64,000 nucleotides of DNA from Anaerolineae bacterium (GCA_029907105.1 JARYMM010000018.1:1-64000), one strand, 5' to 3'; counted from the first letter of the stretch, positions 9,718 to 18,684 are shown. Translations and numbers: made by a program. Notes: generated by a model not told the origin, from the letters alone.

Positions 9718-10626
9718 ATGCCTTCCACAGCGATGCTGATTTTGCTGGAAGAGGACAAACACTGGTGGTTCGCTACCCGCACGCGGGCCATCCTGGCCTA
9801 CCTCGATCGCTATCTGGGGCCGGGACAGGGTCGGCGCGTGCTGGACGTGGGCTGCGGGGCAGGGAACATGGCCCACCACCTGGCCCACTACGGAGAGGTG
9901 GTGGGCGTGGACAACAACCCGCGGCCACTGGCCGTGGCCCGCCGGCGCGGCCTGGACGTTCGCCAAGGGCGGGCCGAGGAGCTGCCCTTCGAGGACGGCG
10001 AGTTCGACCTGGTGGCGCTGCTGGATACGGTGGAGCACGTGCCCGACGAAGGGGAGATGCGGGTTTTCGACGAATGCTGGCGGGTGCTCAAGCCAGGCGG
10101 CAAGCTGCTGATCACCGCGCCTGCCTTCATGTGGCTGTGGAGTCACAACGACGTGCTCAATGCCCATCACCGGCGCTACACGGTGGCGGAGCTGCGAGGG
10201 AAGCTTTCCACCGCCGGCTTCCGCACGCTGCGCGGCTCTTACAACAACTTCCTGGTCTTCCCCCTGGCCGCGGCGCTCATCCTGCTGCGCCGCGGGGCGA
10301 AGGCGGAGCCGGACCTGGCCTCGCCCCATTTCGACGATGAGGCCTACCAGGTGGAGATGGAGCCGGCGCCGCCGCTGGTGAACGCCGTGCTCAACGTCGT
10401 GGGCTGGCTGGAGGCGCAATTGCTGAAGGTGTTCCGCCTGCCGGTGGGCACGGGCGTTATCCTCATCGCCGAGAAGGAGCAGGGAGCGAAGGAGCATGGG
10501 AGCGGAGGAGCACGGGAGCAGGGGAGAATTCCCCCCAGCACCCCAGCTCCCCTGCTCCTCAGCCCCTCCGTTACAGGTGTTGAGTGTGGTGAGATTAACA
10601 GACAATCGCCCTCGTGCCTCTCATGA
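9718..10626 (+). CDS. Class I SAM-dependent methyltransferase
   Basis: A 302-residue methyltransferase with the glycine-rich SAM-binding motif ([15 protein letters not shown] near residue 41), the acidic motif GVDNNPRPL, and a later [16 protein letters not shown] segment typical of methyltransferase type 11/UbiG-like proteins. The substrate cannot be assigned. ATG 9718 is preceded by a purine-rich GGGGAAG. The last 45 or so residues are low-complexity and come from an octamer repeat array plus inverted repeat, so the ancestral protein probably ended near residue 255. It overlaps the next gene by 38 bp. Confidence 0.8.
   Translation: MPSTAMLILLEEDKHWWFATRTRAILAYLDRYLGPGQGRRVLDVGCGAGNMAHHLAHYGEVVGVDNNPRPLAVARRRGLDVRQGRAEELPFEDGEFDLVALLDTVEHVPDEGEMRVFDECWRVLKPGGKLLITAPAFMWLWSHNDVLNAHHRRYTVAELRGKLSTAGFRTLRGSYNNFLVFPLAAALILLRRGAKAEPDLASPHFDDEAYQVEMEPAPPLVNAVLNVVGWLEAQLLKVFRLPVGTGVILIAEKEQGAKEHGSGGAREQGRIPPSTPAPLLLSPSVTGVECGEINRQSPSCLS
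10478..10558. repeat. Octamer array with terminal inverted repeat in the methyltransferase tail
   Basis: Units beginning AGC recur at 10478, 10485, 10493, 10501, 10509 and 10517 (mostly 8-bp spacing). Then comes a perfect 12-bp inverted repeat: GGAGCAGGGGAG (10515-10526) and CTCCCCTGCTCC (10547-10558). The array is translated as the low-complexity C-terminus of the methyltransferase. Confidence 0.8.
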
Positions 10627-11365
10627 GCGATTGTACGGACGGCAGGCGGTGCGGGAAGCGCTGCGGGCGGGACGACGGCAGGCTATCCGCCTGTGGCTGG
10701 CCGAAGGTGTGCGGGAAACGGACGTCGTGGCCGAGATCGTTGCCTTGGCCGAAGCGGCCGGCTGCCCGGTGCAGCGCCGCGAACGGCGGGAACTGGACCG
10801 GCTGGTGAGCGGGAACCAGGGCGTCGTGCTGGAAGCCTCGCCCTATCCTTACGCCGACCTGGCGGACATCCTGGCCCTGGCCCGGCAGCGCGGCGAGCCG
10901 CCGCTATTGCTGGTGCTCGATCACCTGGAGGACCCGCGCAACGTGGGTGCACTCTTGCGCACGGCGGAAGCGGTTGGCGTCCATGGGGTCGTGCTGCCCC
11001 GACGCCGTTCGGCGGCGATCACGCCGGTGGCCAGTGACACCTCGGCGGGGGCGGCGGAGCATCTGCGGGTGGCGCAGGTGACGAACCTGGCCCGCACACT
11101 GGCGGAGCTCAAGCAGGCAGGACTCTGGGTGGCGGGGCTGGAAGCACTGCCCGAAGCGCAGCCCTACGATGCCGTGGACCTGGGCGGGCCGCTGGCATTG
11201 GTAGTCGGCAGCGAGGGACGGGGGTTGAGCCGGCTGGTGCGGGAGCGCTGCGACTGGCTGTTGAAGCTGCCCCTGCGCGGCCGCGTGGGCTCGCTCAACG
11301 CGGCGGTGGCTGCATCCATCGTGCTTTACCAGGTGCTGCGCTGCCGGGAAACGAGAGAACGATAG
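10589..11365 (+). CDS. rlmB: TrmH/SpoU family RNA 2'-O-ribose methyltransferase (RlmB-like)
   Basis: A 258-residue SPOUT-class methyltransferase that probably methylates 23S rRNA guanosine (RlmB type). The N-terminal substrate-binding domain starts [13 protein letters not shown]. The three SpoU motifs are clear: motif 1 [18 protein letters not shown], motif 2 [18 protein letters not shown], and motif 3 [21 protein letters not shown]. The start is a GTG at 10589 or 10586; both overlap the upstream methyltransferase. The exact target nucleotide is inferred from family resemblance only. Confidence 0.85.
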   Translation: MRLTDNRPRASHERLYGRQAVREALRAGRRQAIRLWLAEGVRETDVVAEIVALAEAAGCPVQRRERRELDRLVSGNQGVVLEASPYPYADLADILALARQRGEPPLLLVLDHLEDPRNVGALLRTAEAVGVHGVVLPRRRSAAITPVASDTSAGAAEHLRVAQVTNLARTLAELKQAGLWVAGLEALPEAQPYDAVDLGGPLALVVGSEGRGLSRLVRERCDWLLKLPLRGRVGSLNAAVAASIVLYQVLRCRETRER

Positions 11366-11376
11366 GAGGGAAAATC

Positions 11377-12078
11377 TTGCCAGAGGTCAGAAAGAGGGTT
11401 CAGTCCTTAGCTGTCTTTGTCACCATCGGGATGGCGGTGATCGCCGCGCCGATCATCGCCTGTCAATCGCCATTGCTTTTCCCCCCACCGCCAGTGGCAT
11501 TGGCTACAGCCACGCCGACGGCCCCGCTGCCGACGATTGCCCCATCACCTACCGCAACCTCGACGCCCAGCCCTTTGCCTCTCACGCCCACGCCTGCCCC
11601 CACCTCCACGCCAACGGCGACAGCCACGCCCACCCGCGCCATCACGCCCACAGCCACGGCTACGCCGCAGCCGACGCCTGCGCCAACGGGGGTTTTGCCC
11701 TACAGGCTGACGCTCACCGAAAAAGAGGTGAACGAACTTGTCCAGAAGGGCCTGGCCATGCAACCCAACGTGCCGGTCAGCCACGTCTACGTGCGCCTGG
11801 AACCTGGGCAGATCGCTGCCAGCGGCAAGGCGCGGCTGGGCTTCTTCACCCTGGACGTTGAGGCGGTGGCAACGCTCACCGTTGAGGATGGCAAGCCCAT
11901 CCCGCAGATCGTGGAGATCCGTGCCGGTGGACAGCCGCTGACGGGATTCCTGCGCGCTCAGGCGGAGAATCTGTTGCGGCCTTACCTCCAGCAGTGGCTG
12001 CAGGCGGAAACGAACGTCTACGTCGAGGAAGTGGACATCCAGAAGGGCCGGATGAGCATCACCGGCCGGTACAGGTAA
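11377..12078 (+). CDS. Putative exported lipoprotein with a Thr/Pro linker
   Basis: A 233-residue protein of unknown function. It starts with TTG at 11377, supported by AGGAGGG 7 bp upstream. A hydrophobic N-terminal segment ends in a lipobox-like PIIAC, so lipid anchoring is likely. About 65 residues of Thr/Pro/Ala linker follow. The C-terminal 125 residues form a folded domain beginning YRLTLTEKEVNELV, with alternating beta-strand character, somewhat like lipid-binding DUF2993/TULIP-type domains (weak inference). It ends just before a strong terminator. Confidence 0.75.
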   Translation: MPEVRKRVQSLAVFVTIGMAVIAAPIIACQSPLLFPPPPVALATATPTAPLPTIAPSPTATSTPSPLPLTPTPAPTSTPTATATPTRAITPTATATPQPTPAPTGVLPYRLTLTEKEVNELVQKGLAMQPNVPVSHVYVRLEPGQIAASGKARLGFFTLDVEAVATLTVEDGKPIPQIVEIRAGGQPLTGFLRAQAENLLRPYLQQWLQAETNVYVEEVDIQKGRMSITGRYR

Positions 12079-12102
12079 CCAGGGGTTGTGGCTGATGGGC
12101 AT

Positions 12103-12141
12103 AAGCCCCCGCGGCTCACCCGCCGCGGGGGCTTGGCTTTT
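12103..12141 (+). terminator. Intrinsic terminator between convergent genes
   Basis: A 12-bp perfect stem AAGCCCCCGCGG (12103-12114) and CCGCGGGGGCTT (12123-12134), followed on the plus strand by GGCTTTT. It closes the lipoprotein gene. The stop codon of the convergent minus-strand protease (12116-12118) lies in its loop. Confidence 0.85.
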
Positions 12142-12961
12142 CCGGCCGCTGGTAGGGGATGGGGATGTAGGACACTGAGGGCCGTTTCTGCGCCGGCTGG
12201 CGATAGAGGGCCATGAGCCTGTACACCTCTTCCGGCATCTCCGTGCTGACGGGCAATCCCAGGTCTCTGGCCTCTTCGACGGTGATCGGATAGTCGTGCG
12301 TCCAGGTGCCGGTGGCCAGCAACTCGGCCAGTTGCTGGGCCTTGCCCTCGTCCATGTGAGTGGTGTGACTGAGGATTTCGGTTACCGTGTGCCGCACCTG
12401 GTTGATGGCTTTGCGGGCCATGTCGGCCAGGATGAGCGTGTCATCGTCAATCTCATTCACGCTCTTCTGCTCGATGACCGAGAGGATGGAGGCAGCGGGC
12501 TTATCGCCGATCTGCGGGTCAACGGGGCCGAGGACGGCGTTTTCGTCCATGACGATTTCGTCAGCGGCCAGCGCCAGGAGCGTGCCGCCGGACATGGCAT
12601 AGTGGGGCACGAAGACGGTGACCCGCGCCGGGTGGCGGCACAGGGCGTGGGCGATCTGCTCGGCAGCCAGCACCAGGCCACCTGGCGTGTGCAGGATCAG
12701 GTCTATGGGAATGTCCTTGTCGGTGAGCTTGATAGCCCGCAGCACCTGCTCGCTGTCTTCGATGTCAATGTAACGGAAGACGGGGAAACCCAGCAGGGCC
12801 ATCGTTTCCTGGCGGTGGATGAGGACGATGACCCGGCTGCCACGCTTTTTCTCCAGGTCGCGCATGATGCGCAGCCGGGCCGCCTCCAGCATGCGCTTCT
12901 GCATGGCCGGCCACAGGCTGGTGATGATGAAGAAGAGCCAGAAGAGGTCGGTGATGGACAT
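12116..12961 (-). CDS. Membrane-associated Clp-fold serine protease (SDH_sah/SppA-like)
   Basis: A 281-residue member of the serine dehydrogenase proteinase family with the ClpP/crotonase fold. An N-terminal membrane helix (LFWLFFIITSLWP) is followed by the protease core: IDLILHTPGGLVLAAEQIA, the likely nucleophile Ser in HYAMSGGTLLALAADEIVM, and a GPVDPQIG motif. It probably cleaves membrane-associated substrates. It lies 10 bp downstream of a rhomboid protease on the same strand, so the two intramembrane/membrane proteases are likely co-expressed. Confidence 0.85.
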   Translation of the reverse strand: MSITDLFWLFFIITSLWPAMQKRMLEAARLRIMRDLEKKRGSRVIVLIHRQETMALLGFPVFRYIDIEDSEQVLRAIKLTDKDIPIDLILHTPGGLVLAAEQIAHALCRHPARVTVFVPHYAMSGGTLLALAADEIVMDENAVLGPVDPQIGDKPAASILSVIEQKSVNEIDDDTLILADMARKAINQVRHTVTEILSHTTHMDEGKAQQLAELLATGTWTHDYPITVEEARDLGLPVSTEMPEEVYRLMALYRQPAQKRPSVSYIPIPYQRPEKPSPRGG

Positions 12962-12971
12962 GGTTGGCCTC

Positions 12972-13664
12972 CTACCAGGGATAGTACTCGTCGGGGTAGA
13001 AACGACGCTGCTGGCGGGGCTCGAAGAGCTTCACCAGGAGGAAGCCGGCCACGAAGCCGCCGATGTGCGCCCACCAGGCTACGCCGCCGCCCTGAAATGA
13101 AGCCACGGCCAGGGACAGGGTGCCGTTGAACAACTGCATCAGGAACCACAGGCCCAGGTAGACCGGGGCCGGGATGTTCACCACACGGAAGAAAAAGAAC
13201 AGGGGGATCAGGGTGATGACCTGCGCCCTTGGATAGAGCAGCAGGTAGGCTCCCAACACGGCGGCAATGGCACCGCTGGCCCCTACCGTGGGCAGTTCCG
13301 AGGTTGGGTAGGCCCACAGATGGGCCAGGCCGGCCAGAAGCCCGCCCAACACGTAGAACACCAGATAGCGGATGTGCCCCAGCCGGTCCTCCACGTTGTC
13401 GCCGAAGATGTAGAGGGCCATCATGTTAGAGATGACGTGGAACCAGCTCCCATGCAGGAACGTGGAGGTGAAGAGGGTCACCCAGCGGCCGGGGCCGCCA
13501 ATCCAGAAGCCATCGGGCACCAGGCCCAGGGTGAAGAAGAGGCGGTCCAGGCTTCTTGGCTCAAGCCACGTTTCCACCAGGAAGACGATCACGTTGACAA
13601 CGATGATCATCGTGTTCACCACCGGGAAACGTCGCGAGCGTATCGTATCGCGCAGAGGAATCAT
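12972..13664 (-). CDS. Rhomboid family intramembrane serine protease
   Basis: A 230-residue polytopic protein with about six hydrophobic segments. Catalytic features are visible: HVISNMMALYIFGDNVED (oxyanion His/Asn), GASGAIAAVLGAYL (Ser nucleophile in GxSG) and AHIGGFVAGF (catalytic His). The start ATG at 13664 (MIPLRDTIRSRRFP) lies 5 bp after the holA stop. A longer in-frame extension overlaps holA and is unlikely to be translated. Confidence 0.92.
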   Translation of the reverse strand: MIPLRDTIRSRRFPVVNTMIIVVNVIVFLVETWLEPRSLDRLFFTLGLVPDGFWIGGPGRWVTLFTSTFLHGSWFHVISNMMALYIFGDNVEDRLGHIRYLVFYVLGGLLAGLAHLWAYPTSELPTVGASGAIAAVLGAYLLLYPRAQVITLIPLFFFFRVVNIPAPVYLGLWFLMQLFNGTLSLAVASFQGGGVAWWAHIGGFVAGFLLVKLFEPRQQRRFYPDEYYPW

Positions 13665-13669
13665 TGAAA

Positions 13670-14659
13670 CTACCCACTCAACTCCGCCACCAGCACATCC
13701 ATGGCCATGACCGGTTCCATCTGCCCGGTCTTGATGGCCAGGTCGGTCTCCAACAGCCGCTCGTAGATGGCTTCCAATTGCGGCAGGGAGTAACGCCGCG
13801 CCTGGCCCGTCATCTTCTCCACCACGAAGTCCCTCAGCTTCAACTCGCTGGCAATGGCCGAGGGCCGCAAGCCCTGGGCTATCAGCTCTTTGACCTGCAA
13901 TAGCAATCGGTACTGACGCACGATCATGGACAACAGATAGAGGGGCGCCGCGCCCTCGTCCAGCAACTGATGCAACAGGACGATCGCTCGCCGCCCGTTG
14001 CCCTGCCCCAGGGCATCCACCATCTGGAAGATGTTGGCCTCGGCCGCTTCGGGCACCAGCAACCGCACATCTTCCCGGCCGATGGCCCGCTGGCCAGCCG
14101 TGTAGGCGATCAGCTTCTGCAGCTCCTGGTCCAGCAGGCGCAGATTGTCGCCCACGGTGTTGATGAGCTCGTAGGTGCCGTCGCGGGTGATCTGGCCTCC
14201 CCTGGCCCGCGCCCGTGTCTCGATCCAGTTCACGAGATCGTCCCGGCGCTTGCGCTGGCACAGCATCACCCGGGCCCGCCTGTCTTGCGCCAATTCCTGG
14301 ATCCGCCGCAGCAATGGGTGCCCGTGGCTCACGGTCTGAGCTTCCACGAAGACCAGCTCCGTGCTTTCCGGCACCTGGTCGAGATAGCCGATCAGTTCCT
14401 GCAAATAGGCGTCCTGTGCCTTCGTGGGCCCCTTCTCACCGGCCAGCCGGTCGAGCAGCGAGTCCACGACCACCAGCCGGCGCGTAGACAGAAAGGGCAC
14501 CGTATCGCACGTCTGGCGCAGTTCGCCCAGGGTGACCTTGCGCCCGTCCAGATGGGTGGTATTCAGGTCTGCCATCTCGGAAGGGCCGAGGGCCGCCTTC
14601 ACTCCTTGCAGCGCTTCTGCGCGCAGGAACTCCTCGTCGCCGTGGATCAGGGTGATCAT
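13670..14659 (-). CDS. holA: DNA polymerase III subunit delta
   Basis: The clamp-loader delta subunit that opens the beta sliding clamp. At 329 residues it has the usual length. Family features: N-terminal ITLIHGDEEFLRAEAL, RRLVVVDS, then ELVFVEAQ and a helical clamp-loader C-terminus ending in LETDLAIKTGQMEP. Its ATG at 14657-14659 overlaps the stop of the CoA-transferase (TGATG), implying translational coupling. No Walker motif is expected in delta and none is seen. Confidence 0.9.
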   Translation of the reverse strand: MITLIHGDEEFLRAEALQGVKAALGPSEMADLNTTHLDGRKVTLGELRQTCDTVPFLSTRRLVVVDSLLDRLAGEKGPTKAQDAYLQELIGYLDQVPESTELVFVEAQTVSHGHPLLRRIQELAQDRRARVMLCQRKRRDDLVNWIETRARARGGQITRDGTYELINTVGDNLRLLDQELQKLIAYTAGQRAIGREDVRLLVPEAAEANIFQMVDALGQGNGRRAIVLLHQLLDEGAAPLYLLSMIVRQYRLLLQVKELIAQGLRPSAIASELKLRDFVVEKMTGQARRYSLPQLEAIYERLLETDLAIKTGQMEPVMAMDVLVAELSG

Positions 14660-15966
14660 CAGAGGTAGTGTAATTCTTTGGCCGCCTGTGTCAGTTCGTC
14701 GCGGAACCGGGGATGGGCGATGCGGATGAGCGCCTGCGCCCGCTGGCGGATGGTCTTGCCGTACAGGTCGGCCACGCCGTACTCCGTCACCACATAGTGG
14801 ACGTGATTGCGGGTGGTGACCACGCCCGCGCCCTGCTTGAGCATGGGCACGATGCGGCTGAACTGGCCGTCCCTGGCCGTGCTGGGCAGGGCGATGATGG
14901 GCACGCCGCCTTTGGAGCGAGCCGCGCCGTAGATGAAGTCCAGTTGCCCGCCCACCCCGCTGTACAGTTTGGGGCCGATGGAATCGGCGCATACCTGGCC
15001 GGTCAGGTCCACCTCGATGGCCGAGTTGATGGCCACCTGGCGGTGGTTCTGAGCGATGACGAAGGGATCGTTGATGTACTCGGTGCGATGCAACTCGATG
15101 AGGGGGTTGTTGTTGGCCCAGTCGTAAAGCCGCTTCGTGCCCAGCATGAAGCCGGCGATGATCTTGCCCGGGTGCAGCGTCTTGCGGGCATTGGTCAGCA
15201 CGCCGGCTTCCACCAAGTCAATCACGCTGTCGGAGAACAGCTCCGTATGCACGCCCAGGTCCTTCTTGTGATACAGGAACCGCAGCACGGCATCGGGGAT
15301 GGCACCGATGCCCATCTGCATCGTGGCCTCGTCGGGGATCAGCTCGGCGATGTGCTCGGCGATGCGCACGTGCAGGTCGGTGAGCCCTCCTTCGGTCATG
15401 GGCAGTTCCAGCAGGGGATAGTTCACCGGCACGATGTAGTCCAGCCGGCTGACATGGATGAAGCTGTCGCCCAGGCAGCGAGGCATGTGCGGGTTGACCT
15501 CGGCGATGATGAGCCTGGCCGATTCGGCCGGCGTCTTAGTCAGCCCGGTCTCGATGCCGTAGGAGCAAAAGCCATGCTCGTCGGGCGGGGAGAGGTGCAC
15601 GAAGGCCACGTCCAGCGGCAGGAGGCCCTGGCTGAACAGCAACGGGAACTCCGAGAGCAGGTTCGGTGTATAGTCGGCTCGCCCTTCCTGGACGGCCTGG
15701 CGCACATTGGGGCCGATGAAGAGGGCGTTGACACGGATGTGCCCCTCCATCTCCGGCTTGACGTAATCACTGGAGCCCAGGGTCAGGGCGTGACAAATCT
15801 CCACGTTCTCCAGTTCGTGGGCGCGGGCGACCAAAGCCCCCAGCAGCACCTGAGGCACGCTGCAGTTGCCGGTGAGGAAGATGCGGTCGCCGGACTTGAT
15901 GGCCTTGACCGCCTCCTCGGCGGTGGTGACTTTGCTTTCGTAAATCTTCGACCAACTGTAGGCCAT
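14659..15966 (-). CDS. Acetyl-CoA hydrolase/transferase family protein (4-hydroxybutyrate CoA-transferase-like)
   Basis: A 435-residue class I CoA-transferase. It has N-terminal and C-terminal AcetylCoA_hydro domains. The conserved C-terminal TEYGVADLYGKTIRQRAQALI-type motif is present, and a Glu nucleophile is expected near residues 230-240 (HTELFSDSVIDL). It would move CoA between acyl-CoA and free acids such as acetate. The gene sits 3 bp after alanine dehydrogenase, in a cluster that makes acyl-CoA from 2-oxoacids, so release of acetate or branched acids with CoA conservation is the likely role. Confidence 0.88.
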   Translation of the reverse strand: MAYSWSKIYESKVTTAEEAVKAIKSGDRIFLTGNCSVPQVLLGALVARAHELENVEICHALTLGSSDYVKPEMEGHIRVNALFIGPNVRQAVQEGRADYTPNLLSEFPLLFSQGLLPLDVAFVHLSPPDEHGFCSYGIETGLTKTPAESARLIIAEVNPHMPRCLGDSFIHVSRLDYIVPVNYPLLELPMTEGGLTDLHVRIAEHIAELIPDEATMQMGIGAIPDAVLRFLYHKKDLGVHTELFSDSVIDLVEAGVLTNARKTLHPGKIIAGFMLGTKRLYDWANNNPLIELHRTEYINDPFVIAQNHRQVAINSAIEVDLTGQVCADSIGPKLYSGVGGQLDFIYGAARSKGGVPIIALPSTARDGQFSRIVPMLKQGAGVVTTRNHVHYVVTEYGVADLYGKTIRQRAQALIRIAHPRFRDELTQAAKELHYL

Positions 15967-15969
15967 GGC

Positions 15970-17070
15970 TCACTCCTGCGCGCCGGCGTTGTAGGTTATG
16001 GCTAAGGGCTCGCTGACGATTTCTCCGTCCCGCGTGGCGATGCCTCGCGCCAGGTCAGGCATGTCCTCGGCGGCCTGGGCCAGCCCCACCTCGGCGATGC
16101 GGCGGATGTAAGGCCAGGCGGCGTTGTTGAAGGCGTGGGTGGAGGTGCGGGGAAGCACTCCCGGGGCGTTGGGGACGCAGAAATGCACCACCCCCTCCTC
16201 GATGAAGACGGGGTCGCGCAGCGTCGTGGGGCGGCTGGTCTCCACACACCCGCCCTGGTCAATGCTGAAGTCCAGGATGACAGCGCCTTTCTTCATGGAG
16301 CGCACCATGTCGCGGGTGACCAGGATGGGCACGCGAGCGCCCGGCACCAATACGGCGGTGATCAGCACTTCCACGAAGCGGGCCACGCGGGCGATGTTGA
16401 AATCATAGGCCACCATGGTGGTGACGCGGCCCTGGAACATCTCGTCTATTTGATGTAACCTGGCCAGGTCGCGATCGAGGACGATCACATCGGCACCCAG
16501 GCCGTGGAAGGCGCGGGCGGCGTTGGTGCCCAGCACGCCGGCCCCCAGGATGGCCACCCGCGCCGCCGGGATGCCCGGCACGCCGCTGAGCAACACGCCG
16601 CGGCCGCCCCAGTTGCTCTGCAGGAAGGTGGCCGCCAGTTGCGGGGCCATACGCCCGGCCACCTCGCTCATCGGCTTGAGCACCGGCAGATTTCCGTCGT
16701 CGGTCTGGATGGTCTCGTAGGCGACGGCAGTGACCTGTCGCTCCAGCAGGGTGCGGACGGTCTCCCGGCGGGCGGCGGCCAGGTGCAGGAAGCCGCACAG
16801 GATCTGTCCCTCGTGCAGCCAGGCCAGTTCCTCCTGGGTGGGGCGCACCGCCTTGAGCACCATGTCGGCGCGGCGGTAGGCTTCCTCGGTGGAGTAAACG
16901 ATGCACCCGCCGGCCCGTTGGTAGTCGTAGTCGGAGAATCCGGCACCCTCGCCGGCGCCGTGCTCCACATAGCAGACATGGCCGGCCTGGCTGAGCAAGC
17001 GCACCCCGTAGGGCGTCAGCCCCACGCGCATCTCCAGGTCGCGTCGTTCTTTGGGAATTCCAATGTTCAT
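15970..17070 (-). CDS. ald: Alanine dehydrogenase
   Basis: A 366-residue NAD-linked dehydrogenase of the Ald/PNT family, which interconverts L-alanine with pyruvate plus ammonia. The N-terminal domain starts MNIGIPKERRDLEMRVGLTP. The Rossmann NAD motif is VAILGAGVLGTNAARA near residue 170. Later motifs include DFSIDQGGCVETSRPTT and VPNAPGVLPRTSTHAFNNA. Clustering with a 2-oxoacid oxidoreductase and CoA-transferase suggests catabolic use. Confidence 0.9.
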   Translation of the reverse strand: MNIGIPKERRDLEMRVGLTPYGVRLLSQAGHVCYVEHGAGEGAGFSDYDYQRAGGCIVYSTEEAYRRADMVLKAVRPTQEELAWLHEGQILCGFLHLAAARRETVRTLLERQVTAVAYETIQTDDGNLPVLKPMSEVAGRMAPQLAATFLQSNWGGRGVLLSGVPGIPAARVAILGAGVLGTNAARAFHGLGADVIVLDRDLARLHQIDEMFQGRVTTMVAYDFNIARVARFVEVLITAVLVPGARVPILVTRDMVRSMKKGAVILDFSIDQGGCVETSRPTTLRDPVFIEEGVVHFCVPNAPGVLPRTSTHAFNNAAWPYIRRIAEVGLAQAAEDMPDLARGIATRDGEIVSEPLAITYNAGAQE

Positions 17071-17087
17071 GAAGCACCTCTCTGGCG

Positions 17088-17130
17088 GGTTTCAGGTTCC
17101 AGGTTTCGGGTTTCACGTGCAACCTGAAAC
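17088..17130. repeat. Inverted heptamer array between vorC-like gene and ald
   Basis: Units GGTTTCA, GGTTCCA, GGTTTCG, GGTTTCA (17088-17115), then CGTGCAA and CCTGAAA. The ends form a perfect 10-bp inverted repeat: GTTTCAGGTT (17089-17098) and AACCTGAAAC (17121-17130). Confidence 0.85.
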
Positions 17131-17153
17131 ATGGACCCGGCAATTGCTTCTGG

Positions 17154-17708
17154 TTATCCGCCAACCAATGCGGCACCCCGGCGCAGCGCGGCCTTGTTGG
17201 CCCCCAGCAGCTTGCGGTGCCGCTCCGGCAGGTGGTTATCCAGGGCCTGTTCCACGGCCTCCAGCGGCACGACGCCAATGGCCTGCACCAGCGTGCCCAG
17301 ACAGACCACGTTGGCCAGCCGGATGTTGCCCAGCTCGGTGGCGATGTCGCTGGCGGGGATGTGAAAGACGCGGATGTCCGTGCGTTCGCTGCGTTGCGGC
17401 ACCAGCGAGCTGTTGACCACCAGCACGCCGCCCGGCTTGACCGCCGGTTCGAAAGCCTCCATGGAGGGGATGTTGAGCACAATGGCCGCGCTGGGCCGCC
17501 GTACCAGCGGTGAGCCAATCTCCTGGTCGGAGATGACCACGGTGCAACGGGCCTTGCCCCCGCGCATCTCCGGGCCGTAGGAAGGAATCCAGGTGACGTG
17601 GAAGCCGCTGTCCATGGCCGCAAAGGCGAGCAACTGGCCGGAGAAAAGCGCACCCTGCCCGCCGAAGCCGGAAATGATGATCTCTTCCTGCACGCCTGTC
17701 CTCCTCAT
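17154..17708 (-). CDS. 2-oxoacid:ferredoxin oxidoreductase gamma subunit
   Basis: A 184-residue gamma subunit (POR/KOR/VOR gamma domain). The glycine-rich start EIIISGFGGQGALFSGQLLA is typical, as is SYGPEMRGGKARCTVVIS. With the alpha, beta and ferredoxin subunits upstream it forms a CoA-dependent, ferredoxin-reducing 2-oxoacid oxidoreductase. Best family fit of the neighbouring alpha subunit is the branched-chain (Vor) type, but pyruvate or 2-oxoglutarate cannot be excluded. Confidence 0.88.
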   Translation of the reverse strand: MRRTGVQEEIIISGFGGQGALFSGQLLAFAAMDSGFHVTWIPSYGPEMRGGKARCTVVISDQEIGSPLVRRPSAAIVLNIPSMEAFEPAVKPGGVLVVNSSLVPQRSERTDIRVFHIPASDIATELGNIRLANVVCLGTLVQAIGVVPLEAVEQALDNHLPERHRKLLGANKAALRRGAALVGG

Positions 17709-17720
17709 CGTTGTGGAATC

Positions 17721-17819
17721 GTAGGGGCGGGTTTGCCCGCTTTGGAGGTGCGACCGTCACTGCCCCCAGGCATACATCGCCGGCGATACCGTATCCACGG
17801 CGGAAAACCCGCCCCCTAC
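17721..17819. repeat. 99-bp element with terminal inverted repeats (MITE-like)
   Basis: Left end GTAGGGGCGGGTTT (17721-17734) and right end AAACCCGCCCCCTAC (17805-17819) are inverted copies differing by one base. The interior also folds (CATCGCCGGCGAT near 17776). No coding sequence. The right end supplies the stop codon of the beta subunit gene. Confidence 0.75.
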
Positions 17820-18607
17820 CTGGTTTCCATCAGGGCACGCACCCCGTCACTCACCTTCGTGTCGCCCAGTGGGTAGTAGGCCACCATGTGCTTTTTGGCC
17901 CACTCCAATGCCTCCACCACGCCCATGTGCCAGTTGGTGTTGCAGGTGGAGAGGACCTCCACCAGCGAGAAGCCCAGCTCAGCCAGTTGGGTCTGGAAGG
18001 CCAGTTTGATCGCCGCCCTGGTGCGGTGGATGCCCCGGGGGTCAAACACCGCCTGGCGGGTGACGTAGGCTGCCCCTGGCAATACCGCCAGCAACTCGGC
18101 CATCTTCATGGGGAAGCCGGCTGTCTCCACGTCCCGCCCCGTGGGCGAGGAGGTGGTCACCTGGCCGGGCAGCGTCGTGGGGGCCATCTGCCCGCCGGTC
18201 ATGCCGTAGATGGCGTTATTGACGAAGATGGTGGTGAAGAGCTCGCCGCGGTTGGCGGCCTGGATGATCTCCGCCGTGCCGATGGCTGCCAGGTCGCCGT
18301 CGCCCTGGTAGGTGAAGACCACCCTGTCCGGGCTGACCCGCTTGATGCCGGTGGCCATGGCCGGGGCGCGGCCGTGAGCGGCTTCGGCGAAGTCCATGTT
18401 GAAATAGTAGTAAGCCAGCACGGAGCAACCCACCGGGGCGATGCCGATGGTGCGCTCCCGAATGCCCAGTTCGTCTATCACCTCGGCGATCAGCCGGTGG
18501 ATGATGCCGTGGGTGCAGCCGGGGCAGTAGTGGGTGTGCGTCTCGGTCAGGCTCTGCGGTCGCTTGTAGACCAGTTCCATATCGGCTGGGATTTCAACAG
18601 TTACCAT
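17816..18607 (-). CDS. 2-oxoacid:ferredoxin oxidoreductase beta subunit (TPP-binding)
   Basis: A 263-residue thiamine-pyrophosphate-binding subunit. Features include the CPGCTHG motif near the start, [10 protein letters not shown], and the TPP-binding block [24 protein letters not shown] followed by [18 protein letters not shown]. It carries out the decarboxylation half of the reaction. Its TAG stop (17816-17818) is contributed by the end of the adjoining palindromic element. Confidence 0.92.
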   Translation of the reverse strand: MVTVEIPADMELVYKRPQSLTETHTHYCPGCTHGIIHRLIAEVIDELGIRERTIGIAPVGCSVLAYYYFNMDFAEAAHGRAPAMATGIKRVSPDRVVFTYQGDGDLAAIGTAEIIQAANRGELFTTIFVNNAIYGMTGGQMAPTTLPGQVTTSSPTGRDVETAGFPMKMAELLAVLPGAAYVTRQAVFDPRGIHRTRAAIKLAFQTQLAELGFSLVEVLSTCNTNWHMGVVEALEWAKKHMVAYYPLGDTKVSDGVRALMETR

Positions 18608-18625
18608 TTCGCCTCCCCCAGGATC

Positions 18626-18676
18626 GGTTCCAGGTTTCAGGTTTCAGGTTAACCTTGAAACCCGAAACCTGAAACG
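18626..18676. repeat. Inverted heptamer array between alpha and beta subunit genes
   Basis: GGTTCCA, GGTTTCA, GGTTTCA (18626-18646) then GGTTAAC at the centre and a mirrored half of GAAAC-containing units to 18676. The halves form a long imperfect hairpin of about 25 bp per arm. It sits inside an operon, so it may act on mRNA rather than end transcription. Confidence 0.85.
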
Positions 18677-18684
18677 GAAGACCT

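Noticed and set aside
13665-14261. Long N-terminal extension of the rhomboid protein
   Set aside because: It overlaps holA in another frame and lacks membrane or domain character; the ATG at 13664 gives the normal family start.
17110-17123. A parS-like sequence (GTTTCACGTGCAAC)
   Set aside because: It differs from the parS consensus, lies far from parAB and is fully explained by the heptamer array there.
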